Shown: positions 38,782 to 50,299 of the stretch, one piece after another | How the letters are laid out: each line of letters opens with the position of its first letter | Numbering within the stretch: position 1 is the stretch's first letter | Source: Adineta steineri | Taxonomy: Eukaryota > Rotifera > Eurotatoria > Adinetida > Adinetidae | Assembly (NCBI GenBank): GCA_905250115.1 | Contig: CAJNOI010000005.1 | Location: forward strand, 124,001 to 188,000 | Direction of reading: 5' to 3' | DNA length: 64,000 nt | Notes under the pieces: generated by a model | What the model was told of the DNA's origin: nothing | Seen by the model: the letters and a program-made list of their open reading frames with translations, nothing else | The model's database searches: none | Position numbers and translations under genes: made by a program

Positions 38782-39539
38782 TGAATTGTTAACATCGGAG
38801 AAGAAAAAAACAACTATATGTCAATCTTTTTTTTGCTGCTGAATAACCGGAAGTAGTAATCGGATGATAACTAATAGCAACTGTATAGAAAAAGAACAAA
38901 AGATGGCGGCACTAGAATTTGCTCGAAGAAAATATACTACAACGAACTTTAGGAATGTATACACTTTACAAATAAAATCATGTCTTATACAGTTTCTTCA
39001 AGCAATTGAAATGTTTTATCTATTTATACGACTAATTTTATTATTTCTTGAAAAATACCAACAATAATTTTGTTTTTGAATTTTTGCCAATAGTAAAAGC
39101 TAATATAATTTACTGACATTTTTGACTTATGACATACAATTTGTTTGACCTTTATTTGCTCATTTTCTTATTGAACTATAAGTAGTTAAGAATGCTTATC
39201 TTTATGACATATGTCAAATAAACAGCACATCTCGTCATGTAAATATCAAGGCTTTAGGCTTTTAGTTTTAACAAAAAGAAAAATTGAAAATATAATAATA
39301 GGAAACGTTCTCTACTTTATAACAGCGACAAGATTTCAATAGAAATTTGATCATATTCATTCAAGTCATTATTTTCCATAAATGATTTAGATTTACAATA
39401 AGAAAAATTATAAGACGTCGTGAAATCATGATATCGTATTAAGTAATTTATTAGCATTATTTATATATGAATTTAAATTATTAATTATTTGTTAACTATT
39501 ATCAATTTCATCATAAAGAGAAACAAGATTTTTTTATGT
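38782..39539. other. Intergenic region
   Basis: Nothing recognised; the frame at 38864-39067 has no domain features. Confidence 0.55.
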
Positions 39540-40190
39540 TCAGACGATGAATGCATCTAAAACTTGTTGATAGTGTTCCAAGGCTTTACTATATTTATTT
39601 CTATTCATATAATTAGTTTCAAGACCTTTAAGTACACGTGTAGGACGATATGACCGATTAGAAATAGAAATATCTTGAGACATTTTTCGAAAGAATTGTT
39701 CAGCTTCTTTATCATTACCTTTATGTATGTGTGATACGATGCAAAGGACTTAAGAGTCTTCATTAATAATTAAATTTAATCTAACAGATTACATATTTAC
39801 GGATTGTTGAATAATTTGTTCGACTCACTCGATACAAAAATACTGTATTCACACTTAAAAAGAATTCTATTATTTTCATTTGTTTCAATACAAAAGATTT
39901 CTTCGAGTAAACTAAGTGAACTTCTCATACTTTGTATTGTTATATATTTCGAAGAGAATATCTATCAGATAATAATTTGCTTCAAAATCATCATAATATA
40001 TTTGAAAACAATTAACTAGTTCATTTTTTACATTACTGTCAAATTTGAGGTGAAAGGAAATTTCTCTCATTAATTTTACACAAAGAAATGACACTTCTTG
40101 CCGTTTAAATTCAACAGAAATATTACCCTCTTGACTTAGAATAATAGAAGTGCTGTCATATTTATTAGATCGAATTCACATAATTCATTA
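39540..40190 (-). pseudogene. Decayed TPR-type gene fragment
   Basis: On the minus strand, about 40187-39915 gives an open stretch containing TSIILSQEGNISVEFKR and LMREISFHLKFDSNVKNELV, ending at a stop. After a gap of non-coding DNA, 39750-39540 gives an open stretch of about 69 codons following an AG, with KALEHYQQVLDAF near its end, which looks like a TPR helix pair. Both the order and the style (a helical segment, then TPRs) recall the large bdelloid family of ADP-ribosyltransferase/TPR proteins, whose middle part would be missing here. No start codon or intact join was found, so it is treated as a relic. The family assignment is a guess from pattern memory. Confidence 0.4.
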
Positions 40191-41640
40191 TCAATGTGCA
40201 ATTACTCGCAAAGAGTATTTGTCGATAAATATTGCTCTAAATATTTTTTATTTTAATAGAAAAATGAGTTGATGTCTTCTCAATTCGAATATTTGTCACA
40301 TAAATAATACATTCATTAAAACCAGTGAATATTTTTTGCCAAGAAATAATATATCCTAGCTGAACTATTGATAGTTTTGATTTAATAACCATTGATTCAA
40401 CTTTAGAACATAAACAACCTATTATAAAATATCAAGTGATATAATAGATAGTATGAAGTCGATAAAAAAGCTTTTAAAATATCTAAATCTAAACTGTGTT
40501 TGAAATTATTTCTATTCCATTTAATATGAAAAGAATAGGTAAGAAGCTTTTTATAGATCCATTAAAAATTTATTCGTCTATGAATATAGACATTAGAAAA
40601 AAGTTTTTTTATTTATGAAATATTGACGTCAATCATTAAGTATGAATAATAAATGTACTATTCTTTTCCTCTGCTAACGAAAGGCTTTTTTTGATACGAT
40701 ACTCATGCACAAATGTTAACTGTTTGTCAACTACAATGAATTAAATGTCCATCAATTGTATTCTTACAAAATATAGTAGAAGAAAATAACTATATTATTT
40801 CACGGAATATAAACTTATTGACTATGTTGAATTAATTTAATCAAAGAAATATATTTTATAATTTCGCATCTCATCTAATAAAATGTACTTTTACTAATGA
40901 GATACTTATTTGTATTTCGCTATAATTTTTGTAGTGTTAATTAACGACTCATATGCTAAGAATATTTGTCAGAAGCTTTCAGAATGTTTCCAAGAAATAA
41001 GTCGATGATAGGGAAGAAAAAAATTTCCAAGGAAGTGGGAAATTGCGTAAAAAAAAGGTAAACTATTTTAGAAATGACAGGAATAATAAATTGTACTAAA
41101 ATAGAATCTGTTAGTTGATTATTCATTGTTTCTCAGAAAAATCTACTTAGTTTAATGACTATGAAGTGATTCAACAATTTGCACTAGTTATTTAAATTTC
41201 GACGATTTTTAATGTATTATTTATAGAATAATGCATAATAACATTTGTTTTTGTTACACAAGAAATATTCATAGGCATTTCTATGTTGATAATACACGTC
41301 AGAAACAAAGCAAGAATTTTTTTGTTGGATTCAACTTTTTTCGTCGACATCTTACAAAATTCGGGCAGAAATATGACGTAGTTACTTTTCTTCCCTTGTG
41401 ACACGCCTTCGAGTATGTATTTTACCATAAAAGGCCTCTGAATATAATATATTTTTGTAGTGACGCAATTTTTCTGTTCTGTATGATTCACGTTTTTTAC
41501 CCACATTCTTCAGTATTACACAATCAACAACACATAACATCCTTTTTATACACAGCAAGTTATTTGTAACTGGTAGCAGTTAAGACGTTTATCGAGCTTG
41601 ACAAACACGATAGTTTATTAAGGAACAATCAACTTGTAAA
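40191..41640. other. Intergenic region upstream of the U-box gene
   Basis: AT-rich; the 104-codon frame at 41192-41506 (-) has no recognised features and lies in the presumed promoter region. No element seen. Confidence 0.5.
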
Positions 41641-44243
41641 ATGACATCACCATCAGAAACATTTCTTTGTCCAATTACTCATGAACTTATGGTAGATCCA
41701 GTTATTGATCCAGATGGTAACAGTTACGAACGACAAGCTATTGTAGATTGGCTTCGACAAAACAATACATCCCCAATCACTCGCGCTAATCTTTCAGCAG
41801 GTGACCTTCGCCCAAATCGTGCTCTTAAATTAGCTATTGATGAGTATCGTGATTCATTACGAGAAAGCAAGCAATCAAAGACTGACTCTCAGACGAACGT
41901 GACATCTGCTGAACTTAAAGTTCTTGGAAATTATGCAGATGGTTTTGTTCATATTTCTATTCAACCACCAGCAGATGCAGCACGTTCACCATGTGACATT
42001 TGTTGTGTCGTTGATACATCAGGTTCTATGGCTGTACAAGCTGAGATTCAAAATGATAAGAATGAAAAATATGGCCTATCACAGTTAGATCTAGTTAAGC
42101 ATGCTTTGAAAACAATTATAAATTCACTTCTTCCACAAGATCGTTTATCAATTGTATCATTTGCAAATAGTGCTAAAGTTTTGTTTAATTTGACAAAAAT
42201 GAATGAAGATGGAAGATCAAGTGCCTTGGCTGCATTAGAAAGATTAGAGGTATACAATCTAATAGAAAGAATATGATTACTGATAAAGAGTTTTTTCATA
42301 ATCCTTTAAAATCAGGCAAAATTGTTTTATAATTATTTGTATATAGATCATTAATATTTAATTGTTATTTAGGACAATGGACAAACAAATTTATGGGATG
42401 GTCTTCGAACTGGTCTTGACGTTCTCTTGAAAGGTCAACGAAATACTGGTTCTAATTCAGCACTCTATCTTTTAACCGATGGTTGTCCTAATATGGAACC
42501 ACCACGTGGTCATTTACCAACATTAGCAAAATTAAAACAAAAGACTAGTTTTAACTGTACCATTAATACATTTGGGTTTGGATATGAATTGGACAGTAAA
42601 CTTCTTGAAGATATTTCTATATTAGGAAATGCAGGTTCATATGCATTTATTCCTGATGGATCATTTGTAGGAACAATTTTTGTTAATGCTGTTACTACAT
42701 TACTGGCTACTGTAGCATCAAATATACAGGTAATAATATTATACACTAAAAACATCTAAATTTATTAAGTAGCTAAGAATTTATCGTTTCATATTAATAC
42801 ACTTTTTGTTTCCATAAAAAAATTATATATATCATAATTATATTATTCTAGCTATGTATCAATGGTCAACGAATTGAACCTTCTGAATATACACGATGGT
42901 ATTCATCACATTTTACTGATCATGGTACAATATTTGATTTAGGTTCAATTACATACGGTCAAAGCAAGGATATACTTATTCCGCTTTCTTCCGATGATGC
43001 AATGAGATGTGAATTTTCAATAGTATATGATACATTACTAGAAAAAAAGAAAAGAGCTAAATTTAATGTGAATACTAATCCTCAATCAGCAGTTATACAA
43101 CAAATGAAACAACAGAAATTTCGTCTTCAACTTGTTGATTGTGTACGAACAGTATTTGAAGCAATGCGTCAAAAACAAAATACTCCGACAACTACAAATA
43201 CTGCGTTAGGCGTAGCAATGGATCGAATGAAAATGTTAGAAGAAGAAATGCAAAACTATGCAAAGAATAATGATGAATATGTCAACGATTTATTCGCAGA
43301 CTTAACTGGACAAGTTAAAGAGGCTATCACGAGAGAAGATTGGTTTAAAAAATGGGGTGTACACTTTTTACCCAGTTTAACTCGTAAATACATTTGAATT
43401 ATTTATAAAGATTTATTTACAAATAAAAATATTTTTCATTTTAGGCGCACATCTTCTTCAATATTGTAACAATTTCAAAGATCCAGGTATTCAACATTAT
43501 GGACAAGGCACTCTTTTTTCAGAAATTCGTGATGAAATGGATACTATATTTTGTGCTTTACCTGCTCCAAAAGCTTCGCAACAAACTGGTGCTCAAATAG
43601 ACATGTCAGTTTTTAATAATGCTGCTGGTGGATGTTTCTTTGGTGGATGTACAGTTCGTTTAATGAATGGAACTAGTAAATTAATCAAAAATGTTCAACC
43701 AGGTGATCAAATGGCACCACATGGAGGAAAAGTTAATTATGTTGTTAAAACAAAATGTAAAAATCAAAAGGCACAAATGGTTGTTGTAAGTATATCATTT
43801 TTTTATATACATACTTTTATGTACAAAAGACTAAATTTCATTTTTTTTCTTTATAGCTTGATAATGGTTTAATGATAACAGCTTGGCATCCAATTCGTCA
43901 TAATCAACAATGGATAATGCCATGTTCCCTTGTTTCCGCTCCTGTGGACATATGTTGTGAAGAAGTTTATAACTTCGCTCTCGATCAAGGTCACACAATA
44001 TTGGTGAATGATATTGAATGTGTTAGTTTAGGTCATGGTTTTAAAGACGATGTTGTACGACATTCCTATTATGGAACTCAACAAGTAATCGAAGATTTAC
44101 GTCAACTTGATTGTGAACAAAATAATTCAGGTGTAATCGAAATTACTGAAGATATATTAATACGCAACAAAAAAACAGGTTTAGTTAGTGGCTTACGACA
44201 AATCGATGAACACAATCAACAACAGCAAATCTTGGTTCAATAA
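41641..44243 (+). CDS. U-box / von Willebrand A / Vint (Hint-like) fusion protein
   Basis: Five exons (41641-42249, 42373-42729, 42852-43383, 43445-43785, 43857-44243) give 741 residues. Residues ~5-72 are a U-box (FLCPITHELMVDPVIDPDG, SYERQAIVDWL, SPITR), which recruits E2 enzymes. Residues ~110-310 are a vWA domain with an intact metal site: DTSGSM, a TNLWDGL threonine and LLTDG. A linker region (~325-525) fits the Vwaint domain. From about residue 561 comes a Vint domain, the Hedgehog/intein-type fold: GGCFFGGCTVRLMNGTSK, a GDQM turn and TAWHPIRHNQQW. Vint proteins of this layout are known mainly from protists and some fungi, and in bdelloids. No protease activity is certain: the Cys start is there (C563, C568), but the Hint C-terminal His-Asn is not obvious. 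It may be a ubiquitin ligase with an autoprocessing or binding tail. Confidence 0.9.
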
Positions 44244-46024
44244 CCAGGTGCTATTATAATTTCTACTTTTAACTAACAAACATATTTTTATTCTTAATTC
44301 ACACAACATATTTATATTTTCAATAAACTTCATCTTTCTTTCTAATTAAATTTATTGCTGAATTTTAATTAATGTTCAGCAACTTCATTGTGATCGATAC
44401 TCTCTTTTATTTGATCGATCTATATAATGAGTATATATTTTTTTTATGGCCCTTAACAAACATGATTTATATCTTGTAACACATTCATCATCTTTTGTTA
44501 CGCCAAAAGATTATTAATTATTGTATACATATATGGGAGATATCTATTGTGGTAGCGATAGATTCTTAGCTATTACAAGAATTCACCATTAGACTTTAAA
44601 ACAAATTTTCTTTCTTAAAAAGCTCATTTTTCATAAAATTTCAGAACCAAAGTTTCCATCATATACAGATGTGCTGGAGCCCCCTTCTTCAGAAAAATGA
44701 GATTAGTTTCTCATTGCTCAAAATATAAGGGATATTTTTAGTTTAGTTGAAAGATCTAAGTAAAGGTAAGTTTTTGTTCGATCAGAATTTTCAAATTTCA
44801 ATTCCGAATTAAAAAATAAAAGGTTTTATATCAGAATCTTTATAGAAAATAAAAGAAACCGAATGTCTAAATTAAGACTAACCCGAACTCTATAGCTCTT
44901 TTAGAGTCACAACTTTAGAGATTCTCCTGACGGCTATAAATGGGCCTTATGAACAACGTGAAACTCAAGTCTTGCAGATAATTCTGGAAAAAGAGTTCTG
45001 TCTACATTCACATATTCCATATATGAGAGAATTTGAAAATGAACTTTGCTGTTAAACTACGACCTCTTCTGAGAATCAGTCAGTGGATAGAAAAGAACTA
45101 AGAAGATGACGAATCAACTACATCACAAATGTTCCTTGCTTCCTTGATTGATTAAAAGTCTTTTTTTATTCATTTTATTTTAATTTTGGATATTTTAGAA
45201 GAATACAGCAGTATCATAACGAAAAAGTATTAGTTTCTAAGTATGAGCATTTCTTTGATCAAGAGTTAACAATTAGAGATACCTATTCAATATAAATAAT
45301 TTAATGAAACTAGCAAAACATCGCAAGTCTTACTGATCAGACATATCTCTTCCTCCTTATAGAGCTTTATTGATTTAAGTTATTCATTTTGCTATATGAA
45401 ATATATATATATTCGAAACGATCTACTTACTTTTACTATTTCATACATTTACTTACTCGAAACACGTTCCATGTGCAGGTAATCAATCATGATAGTTATT
45501 TTTATAGTCACTGACAATGAAACTATCAGTGAATTGATGGAATCTAAATTTTTAAGAGTATCAATGAAGATTTACCATATATTACTAATTTACTTCAATC
45601 ATATTTATTTTATTAACAATATATATAGAAAAAAATATAATCTTTTGCTTTGTAATGACACAGAACAGAAAAAATGAATCATAACTGATAAAATTTGCAA
45701 TGTCATCGCCAGACAACTTTTCTACTCTTCAGTTTGCATTACAGTTGTTAAAGAAGTGTATAGAACAAGAATTTAAATCAATAAATAAATAGAACGAATT
45801 CAGTAATTCACAACACGTAAGTTCAGTAGAGAATATCAAAAAAAGATCGTTCATTGAAATAGATATAGACATTTTTGAAAACATTTATTATAATAGTGAG
45901 AATCTTTTAAACTGCATCTCATTATAAGTTGCAATATTTTGTGAGACAATATCGAATGTGTAATAAGCATACATTTATTATTTAATTACGATTAATTTTC
46001 CTATTTGTTTTTATTTAAATAGAT
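44244..46024. other. Intergenic region
   Basis: Nothing supported. The frame at 45489-45677 is short and featureless. A CAGATGTGCTGGAGCCCC string near 44669 resembles a hAT end but no partner was found. An acceptor-like TTTAAATAG ends at 46021, just before the next start codon. Confidence 0.5.
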
Positions 46025-46687
46025 TTGATAATGGCAAGTCCATTAAAAACTCATGTTCCATTTAATGAAGTTGAAGGCATTGCTTCAACAAATGTTCCAG
46101 CATATTCCAATAGAAATGGTAGTATATTTCGAATAGGACGTAATTATTTTCATGGAATTTATACTGGTTTTCAATGGCAATGTGTAGAATACGCTCGTCG
46201 ATGGTTATTAATACGTAAAAGTTGTATATTTGGAGATGTTTCATCTGCTTGTGATATTTGGAGTAATATACCACATATTGAACGAGTTATTGATGGTAAA
46301 CATTTTCCTTTACGTACAATACCTAATGGTTCTTCGGAACCACCTAAGAAAGATTCAATACTTATTTATCATCGTAGTCGAAGAATGCCTTTCGGACATG
46401 TGGCTATTATTACTGATGTTATATCTGGTTATGTTCATATAGCTGAACAAAATAATTTATACAATTATTGGACAGATGGTTATGCTCGTCGAGTACCATT
46501 AAGATTTGAAAATGGTTTATATTATATTGATGATCCAGATAAAATTTACGGTTGGATGGAAATTCAAGATGATGACCAATTAGAACCATTTGATGAGTCC
46601 AATAAAGATAAAATCCTTCCACAATATTTAAATCGTCAAGCAACTGGAATATTTGGACGTTTATTTACTTTCAAAAAGAATACCTAG
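46025..46687 (+). CDS. Stand-alone glutathionylspermidine amidase (CHAP domain)
   Basis: Intronless, 220 residues from ATG 46031/46025 (ATG 46025 gives MIMASPL; the second ATG is in the same frame). It matches the amidase half of bacterial glutathionylspermidine synthetase/amidase and trypanosomatid trypanothione synthetase. The catalytic Cys is C53 in GFQWQCVEYARRWL, the His is H125 in MPFGHVAII, and the acid is E141 in HIAEQNN; these intervals equal those of the E. coli triad as I remember it (C59, H131, E147). It would hydrolyse glutathionylspermidine to glutathione and spermidine. The synthetase (ATP-grasp) half is absent. Animals in general lack this enzyme, and bdelloids are reported to carry trypanothione-type genes gained by transfer. 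The AT-rich codon use matches its neighbours, so any transfer is old. The AG at 46021 could be a trans-splice acceptor. Confidence 0.9.
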   Translation: MIMASPLKTHVPFNEVEGIASTNVPAYSNRNGSIFRIGRNYFHGIYTGFQWQCVEYARRWLLIRKSCIFGDVSSACDIWSNIPHIERVIDGKHFPLRTIPNGSSEPPKKDSILIYHRSRRMPFGHVAIITDVISGYVHIAEQNNLYNYWTDGYARRVPLRFENGLYYIDDPDKIYGWMEIQDDDQLEPFDESNKDKILPQYLNRQATGIFGRLFTFKKNT

Positions 46688-47224
46688 TCTCATTTTAAAT
46701 TTTCTGTTGTTCTCTACAAGTACAAACAAAATTATACTTTATTTTTTTATTGTTCAATTAGTTTCTACGTTACTATGTATATAAATTGTCTTTAATTTAC
46801 CATTTAAGATTATGCTTTGTCAAACGAACACAGTTATTAGAATTTAATATTTCTAAACTTTCTAGAATTTGTATCAACGAATGTTGTTAAGAGAAAAATA
46901 TCAGATTAAAATTTTTTATCATATGTAATAGTTTTGATATTCCTAGATAATATCTACTTGTGTTCAAATATAACAATGAAAAAGTATAGTCTACGACAAA
47001 AGTTTACGTGAATGCGATTGTTTCGCATTTTTTTCATATTTATTTTTTCAATTTTTTCCTAATATTAACGAATATCCGTTTGATTCAAACGGTGATCTAG
47101 GTAGTCTCTAAATTCATGTGCTTTTCAATATTATATATGTAAAGTTATTTTGTCCGGTTCTATGATGATGTTTTATCCAGATAAATAATGTTGTTGGCAA
47201 TAGAAAGCATATTATTCTTTAATT
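46688..47224. other. 3' flank of the amidase gene
   Basis: AT-rich, nothing recognised. Confidence 0.6.
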
Positions 47225-47965
47225 TTCGTTTATGTAAAAGTACTAATGAAAGTTCTAACTAAGCAAAATAAAGTTAAAAGATTTCATAATACGTATTAGC
47301 CATTTACAAAATCTCGAACAATTCTACGGAGATCTGAAATGGACATAAATCTGTTTGAATACGCAACAATCGTTTGATATTAATTCTAAATTACAAAAGT
47401 CTACATAAAAAAATCAACTGGTTGTCTATCAAATTATGCTTGATGTACTATGAACATTATTTAATCAAATTGACAATCGAAATCAAATCGTTCAAAATAA
47501 TTGTATTATCGAAAAAAAACGATGATAGAATTAGTTTCATAAGCACTTAAAAATTAAATACCATTTATCTATTCATGTTAACAGACGTATTCTAGTTTAC
47601 TACGTTCTTGTCACTTAAAGAGAACAATCACATAATTACCTTAAATAATTTTCAATACAATCAATTCATTAGAATGTTGCATGACTAAAAACTGCGTTGT
47701 AGTATTGCAGTTAAACTATATATCATCTCTTAACTTGTTAAAATCAGATATATAAATCTTGATCAACTAGACTAATTCATGGCACATAAAAGATAGTTCT
47801 ATCGATAATACTTTATTTATTTATTATTCTGTATGCCTATTTGTTTTATGTTGTAACTGAATATTATCTTGAGTTGATATTAAATAAGACAAGTATTGCT
47901 TGTTTTTTTCTAAAGACAAAATAAAATGTATAATATTTGACTAAGTGCTTTTTATATTTTATGAA
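47225..47965. repeat. Right arm of the long-range inverted repeat
   Basis: Reverse complement of 1-745. Its outer end (47965) corresponds to window position 1, so the true outer boundary cannot be seen. Identity is highest over the outer ~165 bases. Nothing else between the two arms is mirrored, so they are two copies of a dispersed repeat in opposite orientation, not the tips of a 48-kb palindrome. Confidence 0.85.
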
Positions 47966-49336
47966 TAAAATATATTATTTATTTCTGCCACTTTAAAGAA
48001 AAATATGTGGGAAATATAAAACTTAAATTTCATAACAATAGTCGATCATATTCGATGAAATACCGAATCAATAGTATTCTCATCATTTCAAAACATTTCT
48101 TTTTTTACAAAAAAAATTTAATTATTTATATATTTACATAAATCTATATTCCTTCTGGTCAATGAGTATTTCGTAGTTTTTTCAAACACACAATAGAAGA
48201 GAATGCCGAGGGTTTTATTTATTATCGTGTCTGTGAATTATTCTAGTAAATTTATTTTTTATTTTTATTTGTCAACACAAATTATTCAATCTTAATGATT
48301 AAGGATGTTAGTTTTTCTTTATCTTTATTCTTTATAAAATGAAGTAACACTCCTATTGTAAAGACTCAAACTGTAATGCTATACAATTTTAAAAATAAAT
48401 ATACGCTAAATTGTATCCGATGGTCAGGACACAATGACATATATCATTGCATACTTCGGACAGTGTTGGAAAGAAGTATGTTATTTATTTTTTAAGTATA
48501 TATATTTAAAGTTTCTGACAATCTTAATTATGTCATCGCGACTTCTGTATACTTTTTGAGTGCTACTTGTAAGTAATTTTTAAGAATAGAAAATCCGATG
48601 TGTCTGAGTGTATATTACAAACAGAAAATAATTGATATTAACTGTGCTGCATAATTTCTTAGTACTTTTATTCTTTAAAATATAATAGAAAAACTATATT
48701 TTTAAAGTGACAATCTATTTACTCAAAAGAAAAAGAAAGGTCTAAATTTTAACATCAACCAACTGTTCTTTGTTGTTGTTCTTACTTTACATCTTTCTGA
48801 TGTCAAGAGTAGAAAAAATAGAAACATCAGAACATTTGGAGTCAAGTAGCGAAAAGAGAATAATTAAATTCAAGAGATTATTTACCCATTTCTAATTTTT
48901 CTTTACCAGAAAAAAACGTTTCATTATGTTGATATTCACTGTTATTAATGATATCTTTTGTTGAAGGATTATTTATCTTGTATACATTTTTTTAGTACTT
49001 AATGGTATCTGAACACATAGTATATAATGATGAGATTTAATATTTTTATAACATAGTGAAGATAGTATATTATCATGTGTTGTGATTCATGTTCATTAAA
49101 AATAGTGTTCTTCTGCATTATCGTTTCTGCTTATTAAAAATTTTAATTATTTTAGTATTGAAGGACTTTTTTTTAATTTAATTCCATTGTATTAACTAAC
49201 GAATGCGATTAACATTTGGAGTGTAATCGTATGTTATTTTAGAATGCATTATTCCTTTTCTTTTATACTTTTTATGAAAAAAACTTGTTTCATTTTAATA
49301 ACAACTAAGATGATTATGTATGATTTATTGTAGAAA
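47966..49336. other. Intergenic region
   Basis: AT-rich; no gene or element recognised. The last part presumably contains the promoter of the GPCR at 49337; TTATTGTAG just before the ATG could be a splice acceptor. Confidence 0.5.
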
Positions 49337-50299
49337 ATGATAACCAACGGTAGTCTAACTGGCCTATTTTCAGAAAAAGAAATTTCTGTACCTCGTCAAG
49401 TTCGTTTTTGGCTATTTCTCATATTAGTTATTCCATCCATTTATTGTTCATGCGTTTTACTTTTTCAACTTTTCGTCAATAAAAAATTACAATCTCAATT
49501 GAGTAACCATATTATTATCTGTCTACTCATCCTTGGATTGATGGTAGAGTTAATCGATATACCATTGCATCTTAGTTTCTTACAACTAAGTTTTGTTTGG
49601 CCATCTACACCCACGTTATGTATTGTCTGGTGGTTTGTAGATACAGGAATATATAATGGATGCGTTATAATTATGGCATGGGGTTCTATTCATCGTTATT
49701 TATTAATATTTCATGATCGATTATTTTTGATTGCAAAAAAACGTTTTCTTTTTCACAAGATGCCTCTTATCATATTGATCCTATACATTTTGATATTTTA
49801 TATAGCTGTAATAATATTTCCACCATGTTTAAAGACATATAAGTATAACTTACCTGTTTGTGGTGAATATCCATGTTATTTAAGTATACCTTTACTTGGC
49901 ATATGGGATACAGCTATAAATAGTATTGTACCAACTGCAATAATTACTATTTTTAGTATAATTGTATTAGTTCGTGTTTATATTCAAAAACGACGTCTTA
50001 ATCGAGCTAATCGATGGCGTAGACAACGTAAAATGACAATTCAATTATTTTCTATTTGTATCTTATATTTAGCAGCGAATGTTCCACTCAATCTTATTAT
50101 TTTTGGTCATATTTGCGGTCTACCTCCTCACTTTGGTGCAGATGTACAAGTTTACGCTAATTATCTGTGTTATTTCGTTACTCTTTTATTTCCATTTGTC
50201 TGTCTTAGTACTCTTTCCGAAATGCGCAAGAAACTACGATGGAAGGGTTTACTTTTATTTCGACAATCACGACACATTGCCACAATCCATCCTAAATGA
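49337..50299 (+). CDS. Rhodopsin-like GPCR, orphan (bdelloid-type), single exon
   Basis: 320 residues, no intron. Seven hydrophobic segments are visible: ~25-48, 58-82, ~93-120, 142-163, ~184-212, 230-255 and ~272-292. Segment 3 follows a Cys (TPTLCIVWWFVDTGIYNG) and ends in WGSIHRYLLIFHDR, a divergent DRY (HRY). Loop 2 has two Cys (PVCGEYPCYL). The third intracellular loop is short and very basic (QKRRLNRANRWRRQRKM). Segment 7 lacks NPxxY. The lineup is like the receptor at 4250 but sequence identity is low, so they belong to the same broad orphan group at most. The ligand is unknown. Confidence 0.85.
   Translation: MITNGSLTGLFSEKEISVPRQVRFWLFLILVIPSIYCSCVLLFQLFVNKKLQSQLSNHIIICLLILGLMVELIDIPLHLSFLQLSFVWPSTPTLCIVWWFVDTGIYNGCVIIMAWGSIHRYLLIFHDRLFLIAKKRFLFHKMPLIILILYILIFYIAVIIFPPCLKTYKYNLPVCGEYPCYLSIPLLGIWDTAINSIVPTAIITIFSIIVLVRVYIQKRRLNRANRWRRQRKMTIQLFSICILYLAANVPLNLIIFGHICGLPPHFGADVQVYANYLCYFVTLLFPFVCLSTLSEMRKKLRWKGLLLFRQSRHIATIHPK

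Noticed and set aside
44669-44690. hAT-like terminus CAGATGTGCTGGAGCCCC
   Set aside because: No matching second end and no target duplication within several kilobases.
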